From contig NZ_JBMERR010000006.1 in assembly GCF_048820915.1 (NCBI RefSeq), positions 62,001 to 126,000 on the forward strand: 64,000 bases of DNA, given 5' to 3'. How positions within the stretch are numbered: position 1 is the first letter of the stretch; the number at the start of each line of letters is the position of its first letter. Shown here one piece after another: positions 41,208 to 48,819 of this stretch. A program made the position numbers and the translations under genes. The notes beneath the pieces were generated by a model. The model was given only the letters and a program-made list of their open reading frames with translations. It was not told the origin of the DNA and made no database searches. Source of the stretch: Cribrihabitans_A pelagius. Lineage in GTDB: Bacteria; Pseudomonadota; Alphaproteobacteria; Rhodobacterales; Rhodobacteraceae.

Positions 41208-42581
41208 CTAGCCCAGCACCGCATCCGCCGCACGTCGGGCCGCGGCGGCAATCTCGCCCGCCTGCTCGCGGGTCAGGCTCAGGGGCGGCGCAAAACCCAG
41301 GATATCCCCCTGCGGCATGGCGCGGGCAATCACCTTCTCCTGCTCCAAGAGCTTCGCGGCAATCTGCGGGCCGGCCTTGGCGCTGGGATCGAAGAGCTTC
41401 CGGCGGCCCGGATCCTCGGCAAACTCCACCGCGCAGAGCATCCCCTCGCCCCGCACCTCGCCCAGATTGGGATGGCCGGCGAAGGCCTCCGCCATCGCCT
41501 GATTGAGGAAGGCGCCGGTATCACGGGCATTCTCCACCAGCCCAAGCGAGTCGATCAACTTGAGGTTGGCAACCCCCGCTGCCGCGCCGATCGGATGCGC
41601 AGAATAGGTCCAGCCGTGGCCAATCGGACCGTTCTCATCCGTGCCCCGCTCCAGGACCTTCCACACCTTGTCCGACACGATGGACCCCGACAGCGGTGCG
41701 TAGGCCGAGGTCAGCCCCTTGGCGATGGTGATGATATCGGCCTCGATCCCGTAGTGATCGGAGCCGAACATGGAGCCGAGACGGCCGAAACCGGTCACGA
41801 CCTCATCCGCCACCAGCAGGATGTCATGCTTCTTCAGCACCGCCTGGATGGCGTCCCAATAGCCCTCCGGCGGCGGCACGATGCCGCCGGTGCCCAGCAC
41901 CGGCTCGCCGATGAAGGCGGCGATGGTGTCCGCGCCCTCCCGCTCGATCAGCGCCTCCAGCTCGGCCGCGCAGTGGGCCGAGAACTCCGCTTCGCTCTGC
42001 TCCGCATCCCGGCGGCGGTAGTAATAGGGCGCGTCGGTGTGCAGCACCTGGGTGAGCGGCAGGTCGAACTTCTTGTGAAAGATCTCCAGCCCGGTAAGCG
42101 AGCCGGTGACCAGCCCCGAGCCGTGATAGCCGCGCCAGCGCGAGATGATTTTCTTCTTCTCAGGCCGGCCCAGGATATTGTTGTAGTACCAGATCAGCTT
42201 CACGTTGGTTTCATTGGCGTCCGAGCCGCCGAGGCCGAAATAGACCTTGGACATATTGGCGGGCGCGCGGTCCAGGATCATTTTCGCCAGCGTGATCGAG
42301 GCCTCGGTGCCGTGGCCGACGTAGGAATGGTAATAAGCCAGCTCCCGCGCCTGGTCGGCAATGGCCTCGGCGATCTCCGGCCGGCCGTAGCCCACGTTCA
42401 CGCAGTAGAGCCCGGCAAAGGCATCGAGCAGCCGGGTGCCGTCACGGTCTTCGATATGGACGCCGCTGGCGGTCCTGATGATGCGGTTTGCGCTCTCGCC
42501 GCGGGCGTGCTGGGCGAGGTGGGTGGACGGGTGAAAGAAGTTCTCCCGGTCCCATTGGTCAAGCTGGTCGTTTTTCAGCAT
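41208..42581 (-). CDS. class III aminotransferase, DoeD-type (ectoine catabolism)
   Basis: A 457-residue PLP aminotransferase from ATG 42581 (AAAGGA before it). Features: FGLGGSDANETNVKLIWYYN (cofactor phosphate site), WRGYHGSGLVTGSLTG, the Asp in LLVADEVVTGFGR, and the PLP Lys in TIAKGLTSAYAPL. In Ruegeria ectoine clusters an aminotransferase (atf), a semialdehyde dehydrogenase (ssd) and asnC occur in this order; the same order is seen here. The likely role is transamination of 2,4-diaminobutyrate to aspartate semialdehyde. Substrate assignment is inference. Confidence 0.82.
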   Translation of the reverse strand: MLKNDQLDQWDRENFFHPSTHLAQHARGESANRIIRTASGVHIEDRDGTRLLDAFAGLYCVNVGYGRPEIAEAIADQARELAYYHSYVGHGTEASITLAKMILDRAPANMSKVYFGLGGSDANETNVKLIWYYNNILGRPEKKKIISRWRGYHGSGLVTGSLTGLEIFHKKFDLPLTQVLHTDAPYYYRRRDAEQSEAEFSAHCAAELEALIEREGADTIAAFIGEPVLGTGGIVPPPEGYWDAIQAVLKKHDILLVADEVVTGFGRLGSMFGSDHYGIEADIITIAKGLTSAYAPLSGSIVSDKVWKVLERGTDENGPIGHGWTYSAHPIGAAAGVANLKLIDSLGLVENARDTGAFLNQAMAEAFAGHPNLGEVRGEGMLCAVEFAEDPGRRKLFDPSAKAGPQIAAKLLEQEKVIARAMPQGDILGFAPPLSLTREQAGEIAAAARRAADAVLG

Positions 42582-42610
42582 CGGTTGTCCTTTCGTCATC
42601 TGTTGGGGGG

Positions 42611-42742
42611 CGGAATTCTGCGAGAATTCCGGAGCGAATTCCGGCGCGGAATTCGCCCGCTCTCCTGAGGCGTCTCCCGCTGTCCCGGGGCGTCCTGGAT
42701 TTGGCGCCCAAATCCGGGACGAAATCCGCGCCGGATTTCGTC
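42611..42742. repeat. four consecutive tri-loop hairpins between aminotransferase and ALDH genes
   Basis: Hairpin 1 is 42611-42631 (CGGAATTCT, loop GCG). Hairpin 2 is 42634-42656 (GCGAATTCCG, loop GCG). Hairpin 3 is 42697-42715 (GGATTTGG, loop CGC). Hairpin 4 is 42718-42742 (GACGAAATCCG, loop CGC). All stems are perfect (8-11 bases). The first two are built on GAATTC and the last two on GGATTT. Located between two co-directional genes, they may stabilise or separate mRNA segments. Confidence 0.8.
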
Positions 42743-42746
42743 TGGC

Positions 42747-44222
42747 TCAAGCCCAGTCGCGGCAGACGTATTTCACTTCGGTGAAGGCCTCCATGCCGAG
42801 CCGGGCGCCCTCGCGGCCAAGCCCCGACTGTTTGATGCCGCCAAAGGGCACCGGCGCGCCGGTCACCTTGGTGCGGTTCACCGCAACCATGCCGTATTGC
42901 AAGCCCCGGCTCAGCCGGTAGAGGCGCTTGGGGTCGCGGCTGTGCACATAGGCGATCAGCCCGTATTCGCTGTCGTTTGCACGCGAGAGCACCTCTGCCT
43001 CGCTGTCGAACGGCGCAATGGCGGCAACCGGCCCGAAGCTCTCCTCGCGCAGGATGCGGGCATCTTCGGTCACATCCACCAGCACCGTCGGCTGGTAGAA
43101 CAGCGGCCCGCAGGCATGGCGCGCCCCGCCGCAGGCCAGCCGCGCACCGCGCGAGAGCGCATCGGCGACATGGCCTTCCTGCTTCTGCACCACGCCCTCA
43201 TGCATCAGCGGGCCGATGTCCGGATCCTGCATGCCGTCGCCCACGGTCAGTGCCTCCACCGCGCGGGTGAAGCGGGCGCAGAACTCCTCGTAAATGGAGC
43301 GCTCGACAAAGATCCGGTTCGCCGCCAGGCAATCCTGGCCGGAGGTTGCAAATTTCGCCTTCAGCGCTTCTTCCACCGCGGCCGGCAAGTCAGCGTCAGC
43401 GAAGACCAGGACGGGCGCGTGGCCGCCCAGCTCCAGCACCAGCGTCTTCACCGTGGCGGCGCATTGCCGGTAGAGCAGTCGGCCCACCTCGGTCGAGCCG
43501 GTGAAGGACAGGACCCGCACCCGGGGATCGCGTGTCCAGGGCTCCACCACCGTCTCGGCCGCGCCGGTCACCACGTTGAATACGCCTGCGGGAATGCCCG
43601 CACGCTCGGCCAGTTCGGCCAGGGCAAGCGCGCTGTAAGGCGTGTGCGCCGAAGGATGCGCCACCACGGTGCAGCCCGCCGCCAGCGCTGCCGCGGCCTT
43701 GCGGGTGAGCATGGCGCTGGGGAAGTTCCAGGGCGTGATCAGCGCCGCCACCCCGGCCGGTTCGCGCCACAGCTCGACCTCGGCGCCGGGCAGATGGCTG
43801 GTGATGCCCTCAATGTTGGGGCGCTTGGCTTCTTCGGCGTAGAACTCGGCAAAGCTGGCGCCATAGGCGATTTCGCCGCGCGCTTCGGACAGGGGCTTGC
43901 CTTGCTCCAGCACCATGATCCGGGCAAGGTCCTCCTGATGCTGCATCTGCAGTTCATACCAGCGCGAGAGGCGCGCGGCGCGCTCCTGCGGCAGCAGCGC
44001 GGACCAGCTGGCAAAGGCGGCCTCTGCAGCGTCCACTGCCGCACCGGCGGCTTCGGCTGGCAGGCTCGCGACATGGCCCAGCTCGGCGCCGCTTGCGGGG
44101 TTGGTGACCGCAAAGCTCTCGCCGCCCGGCGCGCCGCACCATTTGCCGTTGATGTAGGAAAAGCTGCGCAACAGCGCCTTGTCGCGGATTTCCGTGCTTG
44201 AAAGTATCGCAGTGTCCAGCAT
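42747..44222 (-). CDS. NAD(P)-dependent semialdehyde dehydrogenase (GabD/DoeC type)
   Basis: A 491-residue aldehyde dehydrogenase. Conserved parts: ITPWNFPSAMLTRKAAAALAAGCTVV (coenzyme site), SFTGSTEVGRLLYRQ, catalytic Glu in VLELGGHAPVLVF, catalytic Cys in ATSGQDCLAANRIF, and EESFGPVAAI. Closest in style to succinate-semialdehyde dehydrogenase. In the ectoine pathway DoeC oxidises aspartate semialdehyde to aspartate; gene order (regulator, this gene, aminotransferase) supports that. The end of the gene abuts the four-hairpin element. Confidence 0.85.
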   Translation of the reverse strand: MLDTAILSSTEIRDKALLRSFSYINGKWCGAPGGESFAVTNPASGAELGHVASLPAEAAGAAVDAAEAAFASWSALLPQERAARLSRWYELQMQHQEDLARIMVLEQGKPLSEARGEIAYGASFAEFYAEEAKRPNIEGITSHLPGAEVELWREPAGVAALITPWNFPSAMLTRKAAAALAAGCTVVAHPSAHTPYSALALAELAERAGIPAGVFNVVTGAAETVVEPWTRDPRVRVLSFTGSTEVGRLLYRQCAATVKTLVLELGGHAPVLVFADADLPAAVEEALKAKFATSGQDCLAANRIFVERSIYEEFCARFTRAVEALTVGDGMQDPDIGPLMHEGVVQKQEGHVADALSRGARLACGGARHACGPLFYQPTVLVDVTEDARILREESFGPVAAIAPFDSEAEVLSRANDSEYGLIAYVHSRDPKRLYRLSRGLQYGMVAVNRTKVTGAPVPFGGIKQSGLGREGARLGMEAFTEVKYVCRDWA

Positions 44223-44349
44223 GTGCCGCCTCCTCCAGCTTGTCCCTTCGAGTGTGGCAGCCCCGGGCCAGAGGGTGTGACTGAAGTGACCCGCCCGCGG
44301 CAGAGGAATCCTCTGCCAGCCGCGGCGGCGGCAGCAGGAACGGCCTGCG

Positions 44350-44826
44350 CTACCCTTGCAGCAAGAGGTCCAAGGGCGGCGGCGCCTGGCCCTTCACGGG
44401 CTTCGTCACCACGTAAGTGAAGTAGCGCGACAGGCCGATGCGGGCGTCCAGCATCTCGTCGATCAGCCGCTGGTAGGCGTCGATGTCGCGGGTGACGATC
44501 TGCAGCAGGTAGTCAAAGCCGCCGCCAAGCGCCCAGCAGGCCACTACCTCGTCGTAGCGCTGCATCGCGGCCTCGAAGGCGCGGAAGCTGGCGGCGGTGT
44601 GATCGGCCAGCTCGGCGGCGACAAAGACGGTGACATGCGGCGCCAGCTTGCGCAGGTTGATACGCGCACCGTAGCCCTCGATCAGCCCGGCCTGCTCCAG
44701 CTTCTTCAGCCGGTCCCAGCAGGGCGTCGGCGACAGGCCGATGCGCTCGGCCAGGGCGGATTTGGTGATCCGCCCTTCGCGGGACAGCACCCGCAGTATC
44801 TCGATATCCCGGTCGTCCAGCCGCAT
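44350..44826 (-). CDS. Lrp/AsnC-family regulator (DoeX-like)
   Basis: A 158-residue Lrp/AsnC protein from ATG 44826: DNA-binding helix-turn-helix ITKSALAERIGLSPTPCWDRLKKL, linker, then RAM ligand domain with VTVFVAAELADHT, ACWALGGGFDYLLQIVTRDIDAYQ and the terminal FTYVVTKPVKG. AsnC-type regulators accompany ectoine degradation genes (DoeX in Halomonas, AsnC in Ruegeria). It diverges from doeA; palindromes TTGTGCACAA and TTGTATACAA in the gap are candidate sites. Confidence 0.88.
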   Translation of the reverse strand: MRLDDRDIEILRVLSREGRITKSALAERIGLSPTPCWDRLKKLEQAGLIEGYGARINLRKLAPHVTVFVAAELADHTAASFRAFEAAMQRYDEVVACWALGGGFDYLLQIVTRDIDAYQRLIDEMLDARIGLSRYFTYVVTKPVKGQAPPPLDLLLQG

Positions 44827-44889
44827 GGGCGCACAGTCGGCGCTATCCAGGGCGGCGTCAACCACCCGCGCAACCGCGCGATCAGGCCA

Positions 44890-44901
44890 CTTGTGCACAA
44901 G
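44890..44901. promoter_or_regulatory. CTTGTGCACAAG palindrome, candidate Lrp/DoeX site
   Basis: A perfect 12-base palindrome 64 bases before the regulator start. It shares the TTGTNNACAA pattern with the palindrome at 45016-45025; a partial copy ATTGCACAAT lies between them at 44954-44963. Confidence 0.5.
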
Positions 44902-45015
44902 GAAAAAGCCGACGCAGCCAGTTCCGGCCAAAAACCGGCATTCCGGGGTCGGAATTGCACAATACAGGCGTGTCCATTCCGCGGCATGATAGAATCAGGC
45001 CCCGCATCGGGCCGC

Positions 45016-45025
45016 TTGTATACAA
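45016..45025. promoter_or_regulatory. TTGTATACAA palindrome before doeA
   Basis: A perfect ten-base palindrome 33 bases before the doeA ATG, of the same TTGTNNACAA form as the site near the divergent regulator. It is a candidate operator for the Lrp/AsnC protein. Confidence 0.5.
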
Positions 45026-45058
45026 TTCCGGGCCATTTGCCGGCCCCTTGAGGTTCCC

Positions 45059-46243
45059 ATGCCCATCGAACACGCGCCCTTCAGCCAGGCGGAATACGAC
45101 CGCCGCATCGCCAGGACCCGCCAAGCCATGCAGGCCGCCGGGATCGAGATCCTGTTTGTCACCGACCCGTCGAACCAGGCCTGGCTGACTGGCTATGACG
45201 GCTGGTCCTTCTATGTGCACCAGGGCGTGATCCTGGGAATGGAGGGCGCACCGATGTGGTGGGGCCGCCAAATGGACGCCAATGGCGCACTGCGCACGGT
45301 CTGGATGGACGATGACCAGGTGCTCGCCTATGCCGATCACTTTGTGCAGTCGACCAGCCGCCACCCGATGCAGGATCTGGCGCGCAGGCTCGAGGAGATG
45401 GGCCATGGCAGCGCCCGCATTGGCGTCGAACTGGACAATTACTATTATTCGGCCAAGGCCCATGCGGTGCTTTGCGCACATCTGCCGAACGCGGTTATGG
45501 CCGACGCCACCGCCCTGGTGAACTGGCAGCGCGCGGTGAAATCGCCCGAGGAGCTCTGTTTCATCCGCAAGGCGGCGCGGATCTCGGAAAAGATCGTGCA
45601 GCTTGCGCTGGACAAGGCGGAGCCGGGTGTGCGCAAGAACGAGCTGGTGGCCGACATCAGCCATGCGGGCGTGACAGGCATTGATGACGACTGGGGCGAT
45701 TATCCGGCGATCGTGCCGCTCACGCCTTCGGGGCTGGATGCCTCCGCGCCGCATCTGACCTGGAACGGCGATCGGATGAAGGCGGGCGAGGTCACCTGTT
45801 TCGAGCTCTCGGGCTGCTACCGCCGCTACCATGCGCCGCTCTGCCGCTCGGTCTTCCTCGGTCAGCCGCCGCAATCCATGCTGGACGCCAGTGCGGCGCT
45901 GAACGCAGGGCTCGCGGCCGGTCTGGAGGCCGCCCGCGCAGGCAACCGCGCCTGCGACATCGCCAATGCGCTCAACGCCGAGCTGGAGAAGGCCGGGATC
46001 GAGCGCAAGGGCCGCTGCGGCTACCCCGTCGGCCTCAGCTACCCGCCGGACTGGGGCGAGCGGACGATCTCGCTGCGCTCCACCGACGAAACCGTGCTGC
46101 AGCCCGGCATGACTTTCCACTTCATGCCCGGCCTGTGGCGCGACAACTGGGGGCTGGAGACGACGGAAACCATCCTGATCACCGAAACCGGCCCGGCCGA
46201 GGCGCTTTGCGATGTGGACCGCGGCCTCTTGGTGAAGAGGTAG
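45059..46243 (+). CDS. doeA: ectoine hydrolase DoeA (EutD)
   Basis: A 394-residue M24/creatinase-fold protein. AWLTGYDGWSFYVHQGV near residue 41 and the MWWGRQMDANGALRTVWM block are characteristic of ectoine hydrolase. The metal-binding Asp residues of true M24 peptidases are replaced (CFELSGCYRRYHAPLCRS), as in metal-independent creatinase-like enzymes. It opens ectoine to N-acetyl-2,4-diaminobutyrate. TTGAGG precedes the start. It is followed after three bases by the M20 deacetylase. Confidence 0.85.
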   Translation: MPIEHAPFSQAEYDRRIARTRQAMQAAGIEILFVTDPSNQAWLTGYDGWSFYVHQGVILGMEGAPMWWGRQMDANGALRTVWMDDDQVLAYADHFVQSTSRHPMQDLARRLEEMGHGSARIGVELDNYYYSAKAHAVLCAHLPNAVMADATALVNWQRAVKSPEELCFIRKAARISEKIVQLALDKAEPGVRKNELVADISHAGVTGIDDDWGDYPAIVPLTPSGLDASAPHLTWNGDRMKAGEVTCFELSGCYRRYHAPLCRSVFLGQPPQSMLDASAALNAGLAAGLEAARAGNRACDIANALNAELEKAGIERKGRCGYPVGLSYPPDWGERTISLRSTDETVLQPGMTFHFMPGLWRDNWGLETTETILITETGPAEALCDVDRGLLVKR

Positions 46244-46246
46244 GCG

Positions 46247-47404
46247 ATGACCTTGCTGACAGAGACCAAGACCCTACTGGGCGAACTGATCGCCTTCCCG
46301 ACTGTCTCCGCGGACGGCAACCTGGACCTGATCCGGCATCTGGCCGATAAGCTCGCCGCGGCGGGCGCGGAGGTGGAGATCTGGCAGGATGCAACCGGCG
46401 CCAAGGCCAATCTCTTTGCCACCATCGGCCCGATGCGGGACGGCGGCATCGTGCTGTCGGGCCATACCGACGTGGTGCCGGTTGCGGATCAGGACTGGGC
46501 CACCGATCCCTTCGCGATGGCAGAACGCGACGGCCGGCTCTACGGCCGCGGCGCCTGCGACATGAAAGGCTTCATTGCCGCTGCGGTGGCAATGGCGCCG
46601 CGCTTTGCCGCCGCGAACCCGCAGCGGCCCTTGCATTATGCCTTCACCTACGACGAGGAAACCGGCTGCCTCGGCGCGCTGGCATTGGCAGGGGCGCTGA
46701 AGCGCAAAGGTCTGAAGCCCGCGGTGGCTATTATCGGGGAGCCAACCTCGATGCAGATCATCGAGGGCCACAAGGGCTGCTGCGAATACACCACCCGCTT
46801 CACCGGGCTGGAGGGCCACGGCAGCGCGCCCCACCGCGGCGTGAACGCGGTGGAATATGCCGCGCGCTATGTTGTGAAACTGCTGGAGCTGAAAGAGGCG
46901 CTGAAACCCCGGGCGCCCGAGGGCAGCCGCTTTGATCCGCCCTGGACCACGATCAACACCGGATCCCTCAATGGCGGCACCGTCCACAACGTGATCCCCG
47001 GCAAGGCACGGGTGGAATGGGAGATGCGCCCGGTTCAGCCCTCGGACGCGGGCTACGTGAAGGACCGCCTGGAGAGCTTCTGCGCCGCCGAACTGCTGCC
47101 TGCCATGCAAGCCGTCCACCCCGGCGCCAGTATCGAAACCGAAGTGATCGGAGAGGTCGCAGGGCTGGAGCCGATGGCCGGCAACGCCGCCCGCAGCCTG
47201 GTGATGGAGCTCACCGGCGCCAATGCGGCAGATGTCGTGCCCTTCGGCACCGAGGCGGGAATCTTCCAGGAACTGGGCATCAGCACCGTTGTCTGCGGGC
47301 CGGGCTCCATCGCGCAGGCGCATAAACCCGACGAATACATCAGCATCAGCCAGCTCGAGCAGTGTTTGGCCATGCTGGAACGGCTGGTGCCCAAGCTGGC
47401 GTGA
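46247..47404 (+). CDS. M20 deacetylase, ArgE-like
   Basis: A 385-residue acetylornithine-deacetylase-type M20 peptidase. Metal and catalytic motifs: SGHTDVVPV (His, Asp), RGACDMKGF (Asp), YDEETGCLGA (catalytic Glu, metal Glu), IIGEPTS and the final AHKPDEYI (His). The dimerisation domain lies about 175-290 with HGSAPHRGVNAVEYA. Placed right after doeA where roseobacters usually have doeB, it may remove acetate from N-acetyl-diaminobutyrate in place of DoeB. Acetylornithine deacetylation is the alternative. Confidence 0.86.
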   Translation: MTLLTETKTLLGELIAFPTVSADGNLDLIRHLADKLAAAGAEVEIWQDATGAKANLFATIGPMRDGGIVLSGHTDVVPVADQDWATDPFAMAERDGRLYGRGACDMKGFIAAAVAMAPRFAAANPQRPLHYAFTYDEETGCLGALALAGALKRKGLKPAVAIIGEPTSMQIIEGHKGCCEYTTRFTGLEGHGSAPHRGVNAVEYAARYVVKLLELKEALKPRAPEGSRFDPPWTTINTGSLNGGTVHNVIPGKARVEWEMRPVQPSDAGYVKDRLESFCAAELLPAMQAVHPGASIETEVIGEVAGLEPMAGNAARSLVMELTGANAADVVPFGTEAGIFQELGISTVVCGPGSIAQAHKPDEYISISQLEQCLAMLERLVPKLA

Positions 47405-47441
47405 TGCGATATACCCGCACTACCCGCCACAGGAACACTGC

Positions 47442-48155
47442 ATGAGCCGATCTGCCCAGGAGACTGCGACCCACACCGCTCCGGATACCGCCGACCTTAC
47501 CGCCCGCGACCGTTTCGAGCGGATGCATGACGAGATCCGCAGCCGCATCTGCCTGCTGGACTACGCCCCCGGCGCGCGGCTGTCGGAAAGTGAACTGGCG
47601 GCGGAATTCGGCATCTCGCGCACGCCCCTGCGCCGGGTGCTGGTGCGGCTGGAGTGCGAGGGGCTATTGCGCTCCGTGCAGGGCGTCGGCACTTTTGTCA
47701 CAGACGTGGACGTGGCCGCCCTTGCCCAGACCTACAGCCTGCGGCTGGAACTGGCGGAACTGACCGGGCGCCTCTCCCCTGCCCCGCCGGATGCCGTGCT
47801 GCTGGAGGAATTCCGCGCCTTCACCGATGCCGCCGCCGCGCTGGCTGTTGATCCCGACCCGCGCGGTTATGCCCGGCTCAACATGGAGTTCTTCCTCGCG
47901 CTCCTGCAGCTGACAGCCAACGTGCCCCTGCGCGAGACCTGCGAGCGGCTTTACTTCCAGACCGCCCGCATCTGCCTGCAATCGGTGTTCTCCTCGGTCA
48001 TCGACCTGGCGGAAGAGACCCGAATCTTCCACCGCGAAACCGAAGACGTCCTCGCCGCGCTGGAGATCGGCGACATGGCCGCCGCCGCGGCGATCCAGAA
48101 GGCCCACATCGCGATGAGCTTCACGCGGATGACTGCCGGACAGGTGCGCGCCTGA
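47442..48155 (+). CDS. GntR-family regulator (FCD type)
   Basis: A 237-residue GntR protein from ATG 47442 (CAGGAA before it). The winged helix is RICLLDYAPGARLSESELAAE followed by FGISRTPLRRVLVRLECEGLL and GVGTFV; the FCD domain follows from about 90 (LAQTYSLRLELAELTGRL, ARLNMEFFLALLQL). It ends the doeA-deacetylase run. It is not of the MocR type, so it is not the known ectoine regulator EnuR; a second local regulator is likely. Confidence 0.85.
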   Translation: MSRSAQETATHTAPDTADLTARDRFERMHDEIRSRICLLDYAPGARLSESELAAEFGISRTPLRRVLVRLECEGLLRSVQGVGTFVTDVDVAALAQTYSLRLELAELTGRLSPAPPDAVLLEEFRAFTDAAAALAVDPDPRGYARLNMEFFLALLQLTANVPLRETCERLYFQTARICLQSVFSSVIDLAEETRIFHRETEDVLAALEIGDMAAAAAIQKAHIAMSFTRMTAGQVRA

Positions 48156-48165
48156 GCGGGAAACC

Positions 48166-48217
48166 TTGTTTTCGGAGCCGATCCGGCCATATAATGTCCA
48201 GACACGCCATCTTATGT
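48166..48217 (+). promoter_or_regulatory. parDE promoter and candidate ParD operator
   Basis: TTGTTT (48166-48171) and TATAAT (48190-48195) with an 18-base spacer form a good sigma-70-type promoter. CCATATAATGT (48187-48197) and CCATCTTATGT (48207-48217) are direct repeats, nine of eleven bases identical, exactly 20 bases apart and overlapping the -10 box. This fits autoregulation by a ribbon-helix-helix antitoxin. Confidence 0.65.
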
Positions 48218-48234
48218 TTCTGATGAGGCACCCG

Positions 48235-48462
48235 ATGCCCAATATCTCCCTTCCCGACGCCATGCAGGACTTTGCCGAACGCCAGGTCGAGGCGGGTGTC
48301 TATGCCAACCTCTCGGAAGTGGTGCGCGCGGGGTTGCGCAAGCTGATGGAGGAGGAAGGCGCCACCGCCTTCTACCTCTTGCGCCGCGATCTCGCCAAGG
48401 CGGCAGAAGAGCCGGGAGAGGAGACCGACCTGCGCGGGTTGCTCCTGGGGCCGGAGCGCTGA
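48235..48462 (+). CDS. parD: ParD-type antitoxin
   Basis: A 75-residue ribbon-helix-helix protein. MPNISLPDAMQDFAERQVE is the DNA-binding strand and first helix, YANLSEVVRAGLRKLMEEE the second helix with the family's Y-x-N-x-S-E-V-V-R signature. The C-terminal part (DLAKAAEEPGEE) would wrap the toxin. The ATG at 48235 is the family start; an upstream in-frame TTG would include promoter sequence. It precedes parE by seven bases. Confidence 0.88.
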   Translation: MPNISLPDAMQDFAERQVEAGVYANLSEVVRAGLRKLMEEEGATAFYLLRRDLAKAAEEPGEETDLRGLLLGPER

Positions 48463-48469
48463 CGGCTTC

Positions 48470-48781
48470 ATGAAACTCCACCTGAAGCCCCGCGCCCGGG
48501 CCGATCTTCTGGCCATCCGGGCCTGGGGCGAGGACACCTGGGGCCCGCAGCGCAGCCGCGAGTTCCTGGAAGGGCTGATCGAGGCCATCGAACGGTTGCT
48601 GGAATTCCCGCACCTTGGCCGGGCGCGGCCTGCATTCTTTCCGGGGCTGCGCTCGATCCGATATCGCGGCTACGTGATTTTCTACATCCCCGAGGCGGAC
48701 CGGATCGAGGTGATCGCGGTACTGCACGAACGCCGCAACCAGGCGGCCCTGGATTTCGCCAGCCGCGTCGAAGAGAGCTGA
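48470..48781 (+). CDS. parE: ParE-type toxin
   Basis: A 103-residue RelE/ParE-fold toxin: LKPRARADLLAIRAWGEDTW (first helices), LLEFPHLGRARPAFFPGLRSI, RYRGYVIFYIPEADRIEVIAVLHERRN (the terminal strands with the conserved H-x-R-R). ParE toxins block DNA gyrase. It appears intact and paired with ParD, giving a complete module that may stabilise this replicon or region. Confidence 0.9.
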   Translation: MKLHLKPRARADLLAIRAWGEDTWGPQRSREFLEGLIEAIERLLEFPHLGRARPAFFPGLRSIRYRGYVIFYIPEADRIEVIAVLHERRNQAALDFASRVEES

Positions 48782-48819
48782 GGCAAGCCCGGACCGTCAC
48801 CGGCGGGCCTGCATGCGGC

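Noticed and set aside
42611..42742. The hairpin array as a CRISPR array
   Set aside because: The units are adjacent palindromes with no spacers of regular length and no cas genes nearby.
45059..46243. Annotation of this gene as a proline dipeptidase
   Set aside because: The metal-ligand Asp residues of M24 peptidases are replaced and the sequence carries ectoine-hydrolase blocks in an ectoine gene context.
47442..48155. The GntR protein as EnuR, the ectoine regulator
   Set aside because: EnuR is a MocR-type protein with an aminotransferase domain; this one is 237 residues with an FCD domain.
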